Made by a program: the position numbers and the translations under genes
Shown here: piece after piece, positions 33,291 through 45,740 of the stretch
How positions within the stretch are numbered: position 1 is the stretch's first letter
Layout of the letters: every line of letters begins with the position of its first letter
Assembly (NCBI RefSeq): GCF_047511655.1
Contig: NC_133391.1
Coordinates: 119,916,384-119,980,383, forward strand
Direction: 5' to 3'
DNA from: Castor canadensis
Lineage: Eukaryota; Chordata; Mammalia; Rodentia; Castoridae
Length of the DNA stretch: 64,000 nucleotides
Notes under the pieces: model-generated
Database searches by the model: none
Told to the model about the DNA's origin: nothing
The model's input: the letters and a program-made list of their open reading frames with translations, nothing else

Positions 33291-34329
33291 AGCTGATTGA
33301 TGGACAGTATGAAATGGCTGTCCAGTGTTTGACTTCTTACAGGTGATAGCTAAAGTATCAAGATGAGGCATAAGAAAGCAGCTGCACTCACAGCTGAATA
33401 ATCAGCTGAATGTGTTCAGACCCTGGTTATGGCTCAGATGTGACCGTCCAAAGCCAGGAGAAGGCTGCCCTCGCCTATCACGACCTTCTCCTGGTGCAAG
33501 CCCTCCACAACTTCTGCTATGTTCTGCCTAAGGACGTATGAAAAGGCCAAGCACAAACCAGTAACTGCTCTCCTTTAATGTTGAGAATAATGGTCCATGT
33601 TTCCAGTTACAGTGAACAGTACTACAGCAATTTCCAATTTGGAAGAAACAAGAATAATGTAGAAAAAGACTTGACCACCTAATGCCTACAGGCCAAATCC
33701 ACCCCACTGCCTGTTTTTGTATCATCCCTGAGCAAAGAACGTCTGGGGAGAAATCAAAAGAAGAATAATATGTCATGATATGTAAAAAGTAAAATTCAAC
33801 TTTTAGTATCCATAATAGTTTAACTGGAACATCACACTGACTTCACCCATTCGCTAGCCAGGTATCATGGCTGCTTTTGGGCAGAGTTGAGAAGCTGCAA
33901 CAATGATGTGTGGCCTGCAAAGCCTTAAGATGTTTGCTATCTGATCTTTCCTGGAAAAGTGTGCTGCACCCTGTTATAGAACACCAATGCATAATTATTC
34001 TAATTTTATTCTTAAAAAAATCTAACGTCGTATAGGCTCTTTATGTAAAAGTGACAAACCAAAATGTTCTAGTTGATTTCCTTTTTTAATATAATTAAAA
34101 TAAGCAGTTGATCTATTTCATGGATTTGGTCCAAAACCGTATGGAGCATGTCTGGATAAGCGTTAGTAAGAAGTTTGCACGGAATCCTGTTGAGATAGCA
34201 TACCAGTTGCCATGATTCCAAAGTCATTCTAAATTTCTCTGATAAGACACTCAAGAGGAAATGGAGTCACAAAAATAGTTCTGAATCAAAACACACCCTT
34301 AAATTGATAAAAGAACATTTAAATATGTA
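33291..34329. other. Unique-looking sequence
   Basis: No repeat or gene recognised. It separates two antisense ancient L1 pieces, so it may be an insertion or unalignable L1. Confidence 0.3.
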
Positions 34330-34840
34330 GTGATAAAAATCTTAAGAGACACTGATAAATTGTCCTTCAGAATGTAATGCAAATTACAGTGACACCAGCA
34401 GCACACACATATCCACATATATAATGGATGTATACATATACATACATATTTCTGTCCCCAGATTCTTACCAACATCATATTAATTTTTCCAATCTGGTGA
34501 AAAATTATGTAAGCACCCCACCTTTGATGATTATTTAGCTTGATTCTAATTTATAGTTTCCTGATTATTAGTCAAAATGAGCACTTCACGATTATTAGTC
34601 ACTTTACGTTTCCTACTCCATCAATTATCTATTAATACCCCTAGCTTATTGAAAAATATCTCCTACCAGCCTTTAATTTGTATTTCTCTGATTACCAGAG
34701 AGGTTAAGCATTCTTTCATGTTTACTGGTCATTTTTCATTTCCTAGTCCGTGAATTCCCTGTTTATTATTATTTATCTTGCCATTTTGCCTACTGGGTTG
34801 CTTGTCTTATTCTTACCAAAATTGAATTTTTAAGATTTAC
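34330..34840 (-). mobile_element. Ancient L1-like fragment, antisense
   Basis: 'gtgacaccagcagcacacac' near 34390, 'ccccagattcttaccaacat' near 34457 and 'atttgtatttctctgattac' near 34676 resemble the antisense ORF2 C-terminal region of an old L1. Confidence 0.4.
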
Positions 34841-35507
34841 TGTTGTTTAAGGGCCTCAAAGGGCACTCGGTTTTCAGAAGGCAAACACGATCTGATGCCA
34901 CAATCTAAATGAATTTCTTGTCTGAGCCAGTCCTGGGGTCAGCATACTGCACTCTGTCTGTGTTGTACACCTCAAATAAAGCACAGAAAATTGCCAGTTG
35001 ATAAATTAGTTATCTTGTCCAGCAAAAGCCACATGCCTCTTCTTTCCTCCTCTACATAAGCTTTTTGAAGAAAGAAGGAAATTGATCATTAAAAAATATT
35101 GCTGGTTTTATCAGTAGGACTCAATAATAGTCAAAATCAGTGTGGGGTTCAGAAAGCAACTGTACACATTAGGTATTCAGGAATGATGGGGATTCTTGAG
35201 AAGAAAGCAAAGAAATTTCTAGCTTCTCCTGGAGAGGGGAGTGCTAAGTAAGATCAGACATGCTCACCAGGGAGAAAAGACCAGAGAAAGGGGTTCAAGT
35301 TGAAGTATTTGGAGAGTACAACATTCTGGCCCTGTTGACAGTTCCTAATAGCAGGGACAGGACCAAACATAGGAGACAAGGTGAAGCTGAAGACAAGGAT
35401 GGACCTGGAGAGAGAAGAGGTAGGGTGCAGAGGAAGAAAAGCCCTGGAGTTTGAGGTTCCAGACAGGAAGGTCCCAACCTGTTATAATAGCCACAGACAC
35501 ATGTAAC
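34841..35507. other. No recognised feature
   Basis: Unique-looking; short complementary frames at 35260-35543 carry no motif. Confidence 0.4.
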
Positions 35508-35523
35508 ACGACTCAGGGTTTTA

Positions 35524-36363
35524 TTTTTTTTTTCATTTTTCATTTATTATTCATATGTGCATACAAGGCTTGGTTCATTTCTCCCCCCTGCCCCCACCCC
35601 CTCCCTTACCACCCACTCCGCCCCCCCCTCTCCCCACCCTCAATACCCAGCAGAAACTATTTTGCCCTTATTTCTAATTTTGTTGTAGAGAGAGTATAAG
35701 CAATAATAGGAAGGAACAAGGGGTTTTGCTGGTTGAGATAAGGATAGCTATACAGGGCATTGACTCACATTGATTTCCTGTGCGTGGGTGTTACCTTCTA
35801 GGTTAATTCTTTTTGATCTAACCTTTTCTCTAGTACCTGTTCCCCTTTTCCTATTGGCCTCAGTTGCTTTAAGGTATCTGCTTTAGTTTCTCTGTGTTAA
35901 GGGCAACAGATGCTAGCTAATTTTTTAGGTGTCTTACCTATCCTCACCCCTCCCTTGTGTGCTCTCGCTTTTATCATGTGCTCATAGTCCAATCCCCTTG
36001 TTGTGTTTGCCCTTGATCTAATGTCCACATATGAGGGAGAACATACGATTTTTGGTCTTTTGGGCCAGGCTAACCTCACTCAGAATGATGTTCTCCAATT
36101 CCATCCATTTACCAGCGAATGATAACATTTCGTTCTTCTTCATGGCTGCATAGAATTCCATTGTGTATAGATACCACATTTTCTTAATCCATTCATCAGT
36201 AGTTGGGCATCTTGGCTGTTTCCATAACTTGGCTATTGTGAATAGTGCTGCAATAAACATGGGTGTGCAGGTGCCTCTGGAGTAACCTGTGTCACAGTCT
36301 TTTGGATATATCCCCAGAGTGGTATTGCTGGATCAAATGGTAGATCGATGTCCAGCTTTTTAA
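35524..36363 (-). mobile_element. 5'-truncated L1 with 16-bp TSD
   Basis: Minus-strand insertion of 840 bp: A-rich tail complement at 35524, G-rich tract complement near 35582-35640, 3'UTR, and the last 80 codons of ORF2 (36260-36018: MFIAALFTIAKLWKQPRC start, ending MFSLICGH). ACGACTCAGGGTTTTA occurs exactly at 35508-35523 and 36364-36379. A perfect duplication and intact C-terminal frame suggest a relatively young insertion. Confidence 0.95.
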
Positions 36364-36379
36364 ACGACTCAGGGTTTTA

Positions 36380-36884
36380 AAGCAGAGGGTCCCCATGCTC
36401 ACTGTAAAGCCTGTGCTCCTCCCAGAGGCATGGATCCATTTGGTCTGGAGTGGACCCCAGGCATCAGAATTTTTTTTAAACCTCCCAGGGTTGAAAGACA
36501 CAGGCTTTAAGTGTCAAATCAGCCAGAGTAAACGAAAGAGGTACGGCTGCAGCCTGGTACGTACTATTAACTGCTGTGCTCAGAATGACTAAAAGTCTGG
36601 CCCTGGTGAACTGGACCACCCAAAATCAGTCTTGAGAGAGAAATTAAACCCAAAGTGCTATGCCATAAGGGAAGAATCTTATGCTAGAAGAACTAAGGTG
36701 CCATTAATTAGGCAACGTGGGAAGTGGTTGGTTTGAGCAGAAGATAATGTGTTCTGTGTGACACTCCCTCTCCCCCAGGTGGGCCAATTACATGTCAGTT
36801 TGTGTCAGTCAGAAATACAGATGAACTGCTCAGGACAGAACACTGGGCTAAGGCTGTGCCTTTGGAAATCACTGTAAAGAGCCT
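36380..36884. other. No recognised feature
   Basis: Nothing assigned. Confidence 0.4.
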
Positions 36885-37250
36885 ATGTGGATGGAACTCT
36901 GTCCCTCTCAAATTCCTGTGCTGAAGCCTTATCCCCACGGTGGGATGATATTGGAGATGGGGTCTTTAGGAGATAATGAGGTTGAGGTGAGGTCATGAAG
37001 ATGAATCTAGTGGTGGGGTTCATGTTCTCATAAGAAGAGACATCAGAGATGAGGACATGAATCCCATGAGGACACAGCAAGAAGGTGACCATCTATGAGC
37101 CAGGAAGAAGGCCATGACCAGAAACTAACAGTGCCAGGACCTTGATATTAAACTTTCACTCTCCAGAACTGTGAGAAAGTTGATTTCTGTTGTTTCAGCT
37201 ACTCCCATTTATGGCATTTTCTTATGGCAACCCTGGCTGATTAAAACCAG
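36885..37250 (+). mobile_element. Solo MaLR (MLT1-type) LTR, fossil
   Basis: Word order of an MLT1-type LTR: 'ctgtgctgaagccttatccc' near 36918, 'gagatggggtctttaggaga' near 36953, 'gttctcataagaagagacat' near 37024, 'gaggacacagcaagaaggtg' near 37068, 'tctccagaactgtgagaaag' near 37161. No internal retroviral part adjoins it. Old and degraded. Confidence 0.75.
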
Positions 37251-39114
37251 CCTTATGGGAATTACACAAGGAGAAACAAAGGGAAGTGAGAAACACACCT
37301 ACAATAGAACCTAGGGGAGCAGGACAGGGTAAAGAGACACAGAGAGAAAGCAGAAATGTACCAAGAGATGAGAGATTTGAGGAAGTAAATTGAGAGCAGC
37401 ACACAGTGTGAGAAGGAGAGAAACCCTTGGGAAGAGGAAGTCGTGAGTCCCTCCAGACATTTTCAGGCGAAGGAGAGAGGCAGGCAACAGATTAGAGGAA
37501 GAAGTATTCTTTTGTATTCTTCGCTCCCTGGCCCCACTTAGTCCAGCCATGGGCCTTAAGGCTGTGGACCAGAGCCCCTGCATTGACTGCTGCTCAGGAA
37601 TGTTCTACTGCCTATGTTTGGAGCTACAGAAAAGGCAATAGCATTTACTCATCCCCCAGGTTACTTAGGCCTTTCACTCATGTCCTAGCCAGGCTCCTGC
37701 TTGTCCTAATGAACTGGGACCTAGACTATCAGCTATCTCCTGCCAGCACCCCCTTGGAGCTGGTCCTTGCTTCCCCATACTAGCTTAAATAAATCTATGA
37801 TTTGTACCTTGAACCCTTAGCTGCGACCAAGAGCCACAGTCATCTCCTGGAAGTCTTGCTTCCAGGCTACCTGAGGCATGACTGACAGCGAGATCAGACA
37901 TGTCACACAGAATGCCTGCCTTGCATCCAGGATCTAGTGCTTCCAGCCCATTGGTCCCTTTAGGTCCCCCTCCCCTTCCCATCCATGCTCCCTCCCAGCC
38001 TAGTCTGTTCCATGCCTCCTTCCCCTCTGGCTGGGGAGCTCCAAGCATGCAAGGATTTGGAGCCACAGCACTGGTGACACAGACTCACACTTTGCTCCTA
38101 GGCACTGTCCCAGTCGGTCTTTCTGCATGCCTCCCAACTGGTACCAAAATGGGCATCCTGTCATCACTTTTTCAATAATGTAACAGACATATCAACCCAT
38201 TTGTCTCAATTACAAGTCTGCAGAGGAAATTCAAACATTTAACAGAGTAAATATGAGTGCTGTCTCCAGGCTACCATAATCTGCTTGCTGGAATACAGAC
38301 ATAATACACACCCTCTCATCTCCCTCCTACCAGGTCCTCCCCATACTCTGCACCAAGCCCAGCACCTGTCATTCCTCAGACCCTAATGATAATGGATAAG
38401 CTATAAGCTTAAAGCAAGTTTCAGGAACCAAGTCAAGCCCGTTCTGCCTGTGGCCTGATCTGTGATGAATGATCAGGAATCTTAGAAAACGCTATGTGTC
38501 ATAAATATATGACAGGGAACAACTTCTTGGTGTCATCTTTTAAAAAATTATTTCCAAGAGGCCTTTTTTTTTTTTTCAAAAATACCTCAAGGTAACAGCA
38601 TAGTCCAGGTCTGTAGAATGCTTTGATATGCTCAGATGAAAGAAACAGTCCTGTGTGATTAATTTAACTGCATGGACAGCTACCTAAGGTCTGATAGGTA
38701 TTTGATCAGACCCAATGGATGCAGGAGAGGCAGCACATAGCATCCCTGACCTGTCTGCAGCCAACTTCAAGACAAGTTAGATAAGCTCCGAGTCCTTTGT
38801 CACCATCCTCTTCAAAACATGACAAAAGTGAGCCCAAGTCAGAGCCTCTGCTGTGAACCTGGATATACAGAAAGAATATGACTCTTGGCTCTGGTAAAGC
38901 TACTGAAATGCCTTGGTTTCTCCCCTGGGACTGAGGATGGATGAATCTTGGAGAAAACATAGTGGACGTCTCTAGTGATGCTATTTTATACAGATGAGCA
39001 TCCTTGCTCACACCTCAGCAACTCTCTCCTGCCTTCCCCACTCTCTTCCAAAAGAACAGATAGTACCAGTGAGGCCAGTGATCTAAATATTCATATCTCC
39101 AAGAACTGATGTTA
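37251..39114. other. No recognised feature
   Basis: Nearly 1.9 kb of unique-looking sequence with several 60-100-codon frames on both strands, none with a recognisable domain. Confidence 0.4.
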
Positions 39115-40035
39115 GAAGTCTGGAGGGGGCGCTGTTTTCCCGCTCCCTCCCCTGTTAGTGAGCTTTCTCTCTTGCTCCTGGTTATTACTGAACCTGGCTG
39201 AGCTTAACTGGGGGTGACTGGAGATTCAGAAAAGACATAGGATAGACAGACAGACAGAAAGTGGGGTCAGGTGTGTTGGGTGCTTGGGTGGAGATGCCTA
39301 GCCCTCATTGCCACTTTTCTCTATCTTTATTCTTTAAGGCCTTACTCCTGCAGTTCTTTAAAACCTTGCTTAAAACCCCTTTCCTTAGACTCACTCTGTC
39401 CCATGTTTTCTCTGAAAGACTCTGAAAGTCTTTCAGAGAAGACTCTGAAAGTCTTCTGCCCCCAGGCTTGCAGCTTTTCTTTAGCATTCTCTCTTTAGCT
39501 TTCTTAAAGTCTAGGTGCTCAGACTTGCAAAGTCTCGGTCCCCTATCTTGCATTGTCCCATGTTCTCTTTGGCTTTTCTTTAGCTTTGAAAGCCTATGTT
39601 AAAATTCTTTCTTTGGCTTAGCTTCCTAAGGCCTATGTTAAAGTTCTCAGTGCAGAGTTTCTATCAACCCCTCTTTAGCCATTCTTTTCCCTTTAATAAT
39701 TTCCCTTTAGCAATTCTTTTCCCTTCAGTAATTCTTTTCCCTTCCAAAAGCTTCCCACACCAAAAAGCCCAAAGGAAAAGCCAAAGCGCAGAAAACCCTC
39801 CAAAGCCAGAAGTAAAAGCCAAAGGCAAAAAGAAAAAAACCTCAAGCCCTCCTTCAGGTGCCTTTTATAAACAGTGGCAAACAGGGTGGAGCAGAGGCTC
39901 TGGGGGAGGGGCGTGACATTGTAACAGGAGAAAACTGCGTTCCTGCTTCTCTGAAGGCAAGCTTAGGAGACTCAGCTGTTCTGCTTTTTCTGTTTGTGGC
40001 CAGGGCTGCGCCAATCTCAGCCTACGATGAAAGCA
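39115..40035 (-). mobile_element. Candidate LTR-like segment, fossil
   Basis: Read on the minus strand, it carries a good TATA box (TTTATAAAAGG, complement of about 39863-39873), followed by about 500 bp of purine-rich, internally repetitive sequence built on CTAAAG/AAAGAA words, and an AATAAA near 39335. Such a layout suggests U3-R-U5, but no flanking duplication or internal region was identified and the family is unknown. Confidence 0.35.
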
Positions 40036-42539
40036 ATTAAGCCACATCTTGCCTTGCTTACGTCCAGTTCTCATAGGCTTTACATAATCCTCTCTCCATA
40101 GAGCACCTTCCTCAAAAGCCAGATGCTGCAGAGCACCGCCAGTGGTCAGAGCCCATCTGCGTCTTCAGATCCTAGGCATTTACTTTTCATTTCCTATTCT
40201 GTTTTCTTGTCCTATCTCATAACTTCTGGGTAGATAAAAGATATATTATACAAAAATATAGGTAACATGGCCCATGTAGTCTGCCTTCTAAATCATAAAC
40301 AAACATCCACTCTTAGCATCTTAACAAGTTCAGCTTGAGGACCAAAACCATGCCAATTACTTTTTGAGTTGCTTAGGCCAGAGACTCATTAATGTGAAAA
40401 GCCATTCAAATGATGGCAGAGAACTGTCCACTGTCCACAGATAAAAGCTGCCAGGCACAAGAGTGCACCAGGAGGAGGTCATGACAACACCAAATCCCAA
40501 TCCTGGTTTTGTCCTAGGGTCATTCTGGGACTATGTTCCCTTTCCATTTTACCTTTATGGATGAGAACACTGGCAACCTCCCAAGGAGGGCCAGGTTAAG
40601 GAGTCCCTAATCATGAACCCAGCAGCACTTTATAGCTGCCCCATGTGGAACAGCTTGTCCTCATTAGCCCACGTCCTCCCTCCCCTCAGAAATATCAGCA
40701 GCTCACCACAGCCTGCTCAGAGAACACAGACACCCACAGACCTGTCAGCTCTGTGGTCTGGGGCTACTCAAATGTATTGTTGGTGCCCATCACAAAATAA
40801 TGTTGGTGCTTCTAGTTCTACCAGCGATAAGTAATTTACTTAGGATACTTAATAAAAGCCAGACATCATAACTTCATTGGCAGCTCACCAGACACAGTGA
40901 TGCTCACTCCATTAATATTGCTGCAGTTTTATGTGGAGTTCATTTTTGATTCAGACATCTATAGAGAGACTAATGGCCAATGGAAATGAGTGGAATGAGT
41001 GGTTGATGAAATGTGTCTGCCCGAGAGGGGAAAATTCAGTCCTAGGCCTGGTTTTTAACTTGCTTCTCTCCACTTGTCATCTCGCTTCAAGTCACTTAAA
41101 ATAAGTTGACCCTCTCTTGGGTGAAACTGGACCATCTTTGAATCACAAAGAAATATTCCTGGAACTAACCTACAGAAAGTGCACCAGGCACTGAGTAATC
41201 ACCACATTCTGATCACAGGGCTTTACTTCTGGCAACTCACTATCTCTTTCCTCCTTCCCTCCCTGCCCCTCCTCAGCCATTCATGCTGGAAAACATAGCT
41301 GTATGATGACTTCTTACTTCACCATGATTATTAAAGGGAAGAGTGAGTTGTTTTCAACTCTATTCATGGCCATATGACCATAAACTCAGGAATGACAAGT
41401 CCTGCCCTATAATTACACCTACCCTCTGCAGCAAGGTTCTAGGTGGACACAAGGTACAATAGCAGAATGAGAAATAAAAATCATTTTGTTAAAGGCTGTC
41501 TAATGCTTGACATTCTGAAAAGAGCTCTGTTAAAAACACTGAGTTAGAACAAGTAGATGCTGCTGGAGTCTCTTTTAGGACTTACTACCTCTACTAAATC
41601 CAATCCTAGCGACTAACAAGTTCAGGTATGCTTATGGAAGGAGTTAGAGAGATGGATGAACCCTTGGGTCCACCCAGCTCCTTAGACTCAGCATGAAGGA
41701 GACACATGATCATTTAACCAAATTTGCAGCATAAAGTAAATGAAAAAACAAGAGCGAGGAGAGAGAAATGGAAGAACCAAAGGTGGCACCATTCAAGACA
41801 CATTGCCCCACCACCAGTATCTATCTGAGACTCGGTTCCATTGTCACATTAGCCCATCCTCTACTCCCCACCACCTTTGGGGAGGGAGGCAGAGGTAAGG
41901 GTTCTCAGGTGGAGTGAAGAGGGAGCAGTGTTCCTTTCCTTACAACTGACATCATCATTGTTGCTCTCATGAAGCCAAGATGGACATTGCTATGTCTATG
42001 TATCCACCCATAAATCACTGCTGGTTTACTGGGCAAATTTTTATTGGGATTCAGTCCTGTAAAATGTTGCCTATGTGGATGACTTTAGTCCGCAGTCCTT
42101 AGCAGAGGTCATGCTGATTCCTTTAATCTCCATTTGAGATTAAAACCAATACCATGTGATCCAAAGCCCTCATCACGAATTGCTTGCATCATTGCAACAG
42201 TCATTATATTGTTAAACTACCTAGTGACCAAAGCCCCCAGGGAAACAAAGACATTCCTCTCAGACAAATATTCCAAGGACCTAGAGAACACCTTTACACT
42301 CCCTACCTTCCCCCCACCACTCACCACCCCCCTCGCTCACCGCCCCAGTAGCTGATGCCAAAGGTAAGACCTCTCTTTAAGTTAATTTTTCCCTGTACTG
42401 GATCATTAAAGTAGTCCTGTGTCAACCTCCTTGGCTCCCAGCATCTTCAGTTTAGGCCAGCAGAAATGTTAAGCATTATTGTTCATAATTAAAGTTAATC
42501 AAGCATTTGAGAAATTAAGCAATCATGTGTAAGGGCCAG
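40036..42539. other. No recognised feature
   Basis: About 2.5 kb of unique-looking sequence. Frames up to 73 codons (40613-40834, 42134-42355) show no motif. Confidence 0.4.
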
Positions 42540-42865
42540 CAGGAACAAACAACAGACTTAGCCCTTTGAAAATTGCAAATATTGGAGTTGTCAGGTTCAG
42601 AATATAGAATAGCTTTATAGAAAATATTTAGAACAAATAATGGAATTCCAAGAAGGAACAAAATCCAAGACACTATAAAAATAAGTCATATTGAAAAAGA
42701 ATCAAATGGAACTTATAAAAGCAAAATGGGAATTATCAAACTGGAAAATAGAAGTGGTTAAAAATATCCAGACTGCGTCACAGAGAGATAAGTATATGGA
42801 AAATATGAAAAAGGATAAGGGATCCACAGGATAGACTGAGAGGGTCTAGCTGTTTTAAAATATGC
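42540..42865 (+). mobile_element. Ancient L1/HAL1-like fragment
   Basis: A-rich plus-strand sequence with Lys/Glu-rich coding character ('aacttataaaagcaaaatgg' near 42711, 'actggaaaatagaagtggtt' near 42740) like the ORF1 coiled-coil region of old L1 or HAL1. It continues at about 43400. Confidence 0.4.
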
Positions 42866-43395
42866 CAGTAACTTATTTTAATCAGATATGTTAAGTCACG
42901 AAGATACACCAAGGATTGTCAGGAAGGAAGATTTGTTCTTTATACCCATGGGTCCCTAGAAATAAGAGGCAAAGCACACCATGCAGTGCCACCCAGGGAA
43001 GCACCAGGATTGGTTAGAAGGCAGAGCAAAGGAGAAACATGGGCAAGCACATTTACTGTGATTTCTTTAGGAAGGAATGAGCATAGTAGGCTAAGAAGTC
43101 TTAGGATTGGCTAGTTTGAATAATTTTAGAGTGCTCTAGGGTGTATTCACTCTCTCTAGGTGTCTAGTACCTTGTCCTGGGGTAGTTTGGGCAATGACAT
43201 ATTGGCCCTGAGTTTAAGAGCCTAAACTCAGGAAATGATGGGGTCTACTTGGCTCTGGATTGGTCAGTCTGTACCTGTGAGGTTTCTCACAGGTGAGTTG
43301 TTTACTGCCTCTACAAATTGGCTAGCCCTGGAAGGGACAGTCTCTCCAAGATAAGCAAGGCTCCAAGGTCCCAAAGAATCAGCAAATATGAACAG
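42866..43395. repeat. Possible unclassified inserted element
   Basis: About 530 bp of different, GC-richer composition separates two ancient-L1-like pieces. Words such as 'ggattggttagaaggcagag' (43008) recall an old LTR, but I cannot name it or find its ends. Confidence 0.25.
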
Positions 43396-43399
43396 CATG

Positions 43400-43735
43400 A
43401 TTAATACATATGTTTAGTATAAGTCTGAGAAAAAGAAAATGAAGAAGAAATAGCATTTGAACAGATGATGACTGGAAAATTTCCAGATCTTTGATAAACA
43501 TAAATCTAAGAAATACAAAATATCCAAAAAGGACAAAGGAAAAAGAAATCCACACAGAACCAGAGAAGAGGTGTTTTGGTTTTTTGGGGTTTTTTTAGTA
43601 TTCCGAGTAAACTGATAGATTATCTATCTCCAAAGTAATGACAAGTTGATTGAGAGCAAATTTCTCAACAGCAATAATGGAATTTAGAAGAGAGAAAGAA
43701 GTAACTACCAACTTAAAGCTGTGCCAAAAATCCAA
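43400..43735 (+). mobile_element. Ancient L1/HAL1 ORF1-like fragment
   Basis: 'agcatttgaacagatgatga' near 43451, 'aaatttccagatctttgata' near 43477 and 'aaagaaatccacacagaacc' near 43542 follow the ORF1 middle of HAL1/L1M copies. It is the likely continuation of 42540-42865. Confidence 0.45.
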
Positions 43736-44530
43736 ACCATCATTCAAGAATACGAGTGGGTCCTGATTCTAAGCAAAATGGAGGATGCACATTTGACTGT
43801 CTCCCCCCGAGCATAGCTAAAGCAACAGGCAGAATGCACGGATGTGAGGAAACTGAAAAGCAAGTGACAGTCAACAGGAAGATTGGAGAAGGAGGCCAAA
43901 ATGCTAGGAATTGACCTGGCAGTGTTTCCCTGGTTTCTTTGTGTTTATGTTGTTCTCTGTCTTGTCTGAAGGGTAAAAAAGGGGAACTCTTAAGGTGAGA
44001 CAGTGGAGACACACTCACCTGTTATTTTCCTTTTTTTTTTCCTCTCATCTCACCCATCAGGCACCGCAACAGCAATGATGATGACAACAGTGGCCAGGCA
44101 GACACTTAAAATTCTGAGGGAGAAATAGTCTTCTTTCAAACCAGAGTAATTGTGATCCCAAGAGTATGGGCAGAGTACCTGACTCTCTCCCCTCACCCCC
44201 ACCCACTGTTCTTGACCTTGGACAGAGATGCAGTAAAGGGAAATACAGAGCTGAAGGGGGAAAATAAGACTCAGATTTCTAGCCAGGAGAGTGAGACTAG
44301 GAGACCCAGTCAGCTGGAAAGTCTTAGAGCTATCATGGAGAAGAGAGAGCTCAGAGAGGATCCGCACATACGTAATGCAAACTCCACCATCACCATTTCA
44401 CCCATGGGGACTGGGGCTTAGGAACCAGTACTATGAAGCTATTCTAGCTACTGTATTTTGCTGTGAGTAATTTCTGACCCAGGGGTCTTGTGTGTGCGTG
44501 TGTGTGTGCATGTGTGTGTGTGAGAGAGAA

Positions 44531-44568
<38 letters not shown>

Positions 44569-45046
44569 CCTTTAGTTACTGATGTAGCAATAATGTTTAG
44601 TGTTTACGTTAGCAAAGAAAAAGGTTCAAAATGTATGAGCTGAGCATTCCACAAAAATTGATCAGAACAGCATTATGAACCTAAGTAGGAGAAAATTCAT
44701 TAAAATGCTTGATTCCCTGTATTGTTATTTTATACACCAGTTAGAAAGAAAAATATTACAGTTTTTATCATATGGCATTCAACTACTTTTCAACTCCCAA
44801 CTATTGATGTCTGTGTTTTTCCACGTAATATTGTCTCTGTATTATGAAAAACGTGAATGATGTGACATTTCTTAAATGACTGTGCCACAATTGTCTTGGA
44901 GATTTTGTTCATTCTACAGTGGGGAATCATTAAGAGCTGAAGGCACTTAAAAACATCAGATAATCCAATGGAAAAGGTAACAGTATGAGTAACTTTTAAT
45001 AGTATATTTGAAAATTTTGATGAATACACAACTCATAGAAAACTTA
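43736..45046. other. Mostly unique sequence
   Basis: Contains a microsatellite (44488-44568) and otherwise nothing recognised. Frames at 43740-44421 overlap on both strands without motifs. Confidence 0.4.
44488..44568. repeat. Compound (GT)n(GA)n microsatellite
   Basis: A GT-rich block (44488-44520) followed by a GA-rich block (to 44568), both slightly interrupted. Confidence 0.95.
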
Positions 45047-45128
45047 GGGCTGGTGGAGTTGCTCGAGTGGTAGAATGTCTGCCTAGCGAGCATGAAGCCC
45101 TGAGTTCAAACTCCATAAAGAAAGAAAA
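45047..45128 (+). mobile_element. ID-like SINE monomer
   Basis: 'gggctggtggagttgctcga', 'ctgcctagcgagcatgaagc' and 'gagttcaaactccataaag'. The short direct repeat AAAACTTA at 45039-45046 and 45129-45136 may be its target-site duplication. Confidence 0.88.
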
Positions 45129-45404
45129 AAAACTTATACTGAATCAACCAGAAATACATACCCTGAATGTTTCCATAAATATTAAAACAATTAAATAAGA
45201 ATTTAAATTTTTCACATGGAGAAATCACTAAACCCAAATTGTTGATAGGAAAATCCTATTAAACTTCCAAGAAATAGGCTATCCCAATATTATACACACT
45301 CTTCCAAATAATAGAAAAGGAAATAACACTCCATAATTTAAATTGGCTGGCATAATTATAATGTACAACTATTATACAAAACCATATAAGAATGGTACAA
45401 TAAA

Positions 45405-45740
45405 GACCTGGCTCAGTGGCTCACGCCTGTAATCCTAACTTCTCAGGTGGCAGAGATCAGAAGGATCGTGGTTCAAGGCCAGTCCAGGCAAAAAGTTCAT
45501 GTGACCCCATTTCAACCAATAAGAGCTGGGCATTGTGACCACATGTTTGTCATCCCAGCCATGTGGGAAAAATAAATTAGGAAGGTCACAGTCCAGACCA
45601 GCCTGGGTATAAACACAAGATCCTGTTTGAAAAATAGCTAAGGTGTAAAGGTCTGAGGACGTGCCTCAAGTGGTAGAGTGCCTGCCTAGGAAGCACAAAG
45701 ACCTGAGTTCAAACCCCAGCACCATCAAAGAAAAAATAAG
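45405..45740 (+). mobile_element. Trimeric composite SINE (arm 1 + arm 2 + ID-like head)
   Basis: Arm 1 from 45405 ('tcacgcctgtaatcctaact', 'ggcaaaaagttcatgtgacc'), arm 2 from about 45527 ('agctgggcattgtgacca', 'accagcctgggtataaacac'), ID-like head from about 45645 ('cgtgcctcaagtggtagagt', 'gagttcaaaccccagcacc'). Confidence 0.9.

Noticed and set aside
39415-39460. CRISPR-like short repeats (ctctgaaagtcttt units)
   Set aside because: Repeats are adjacent, imperfect and without spacers; the DNA is vertebrate. They are local duplications in the LTR-like segment.
45047-45128. tRNA genes at the many ID-like heads
   Set aside because: A-box- and B-box-like words are present, but the sequences do not close into a tRNA cloverleaf, carry A-rich tails and occur many times: they are SINEs.
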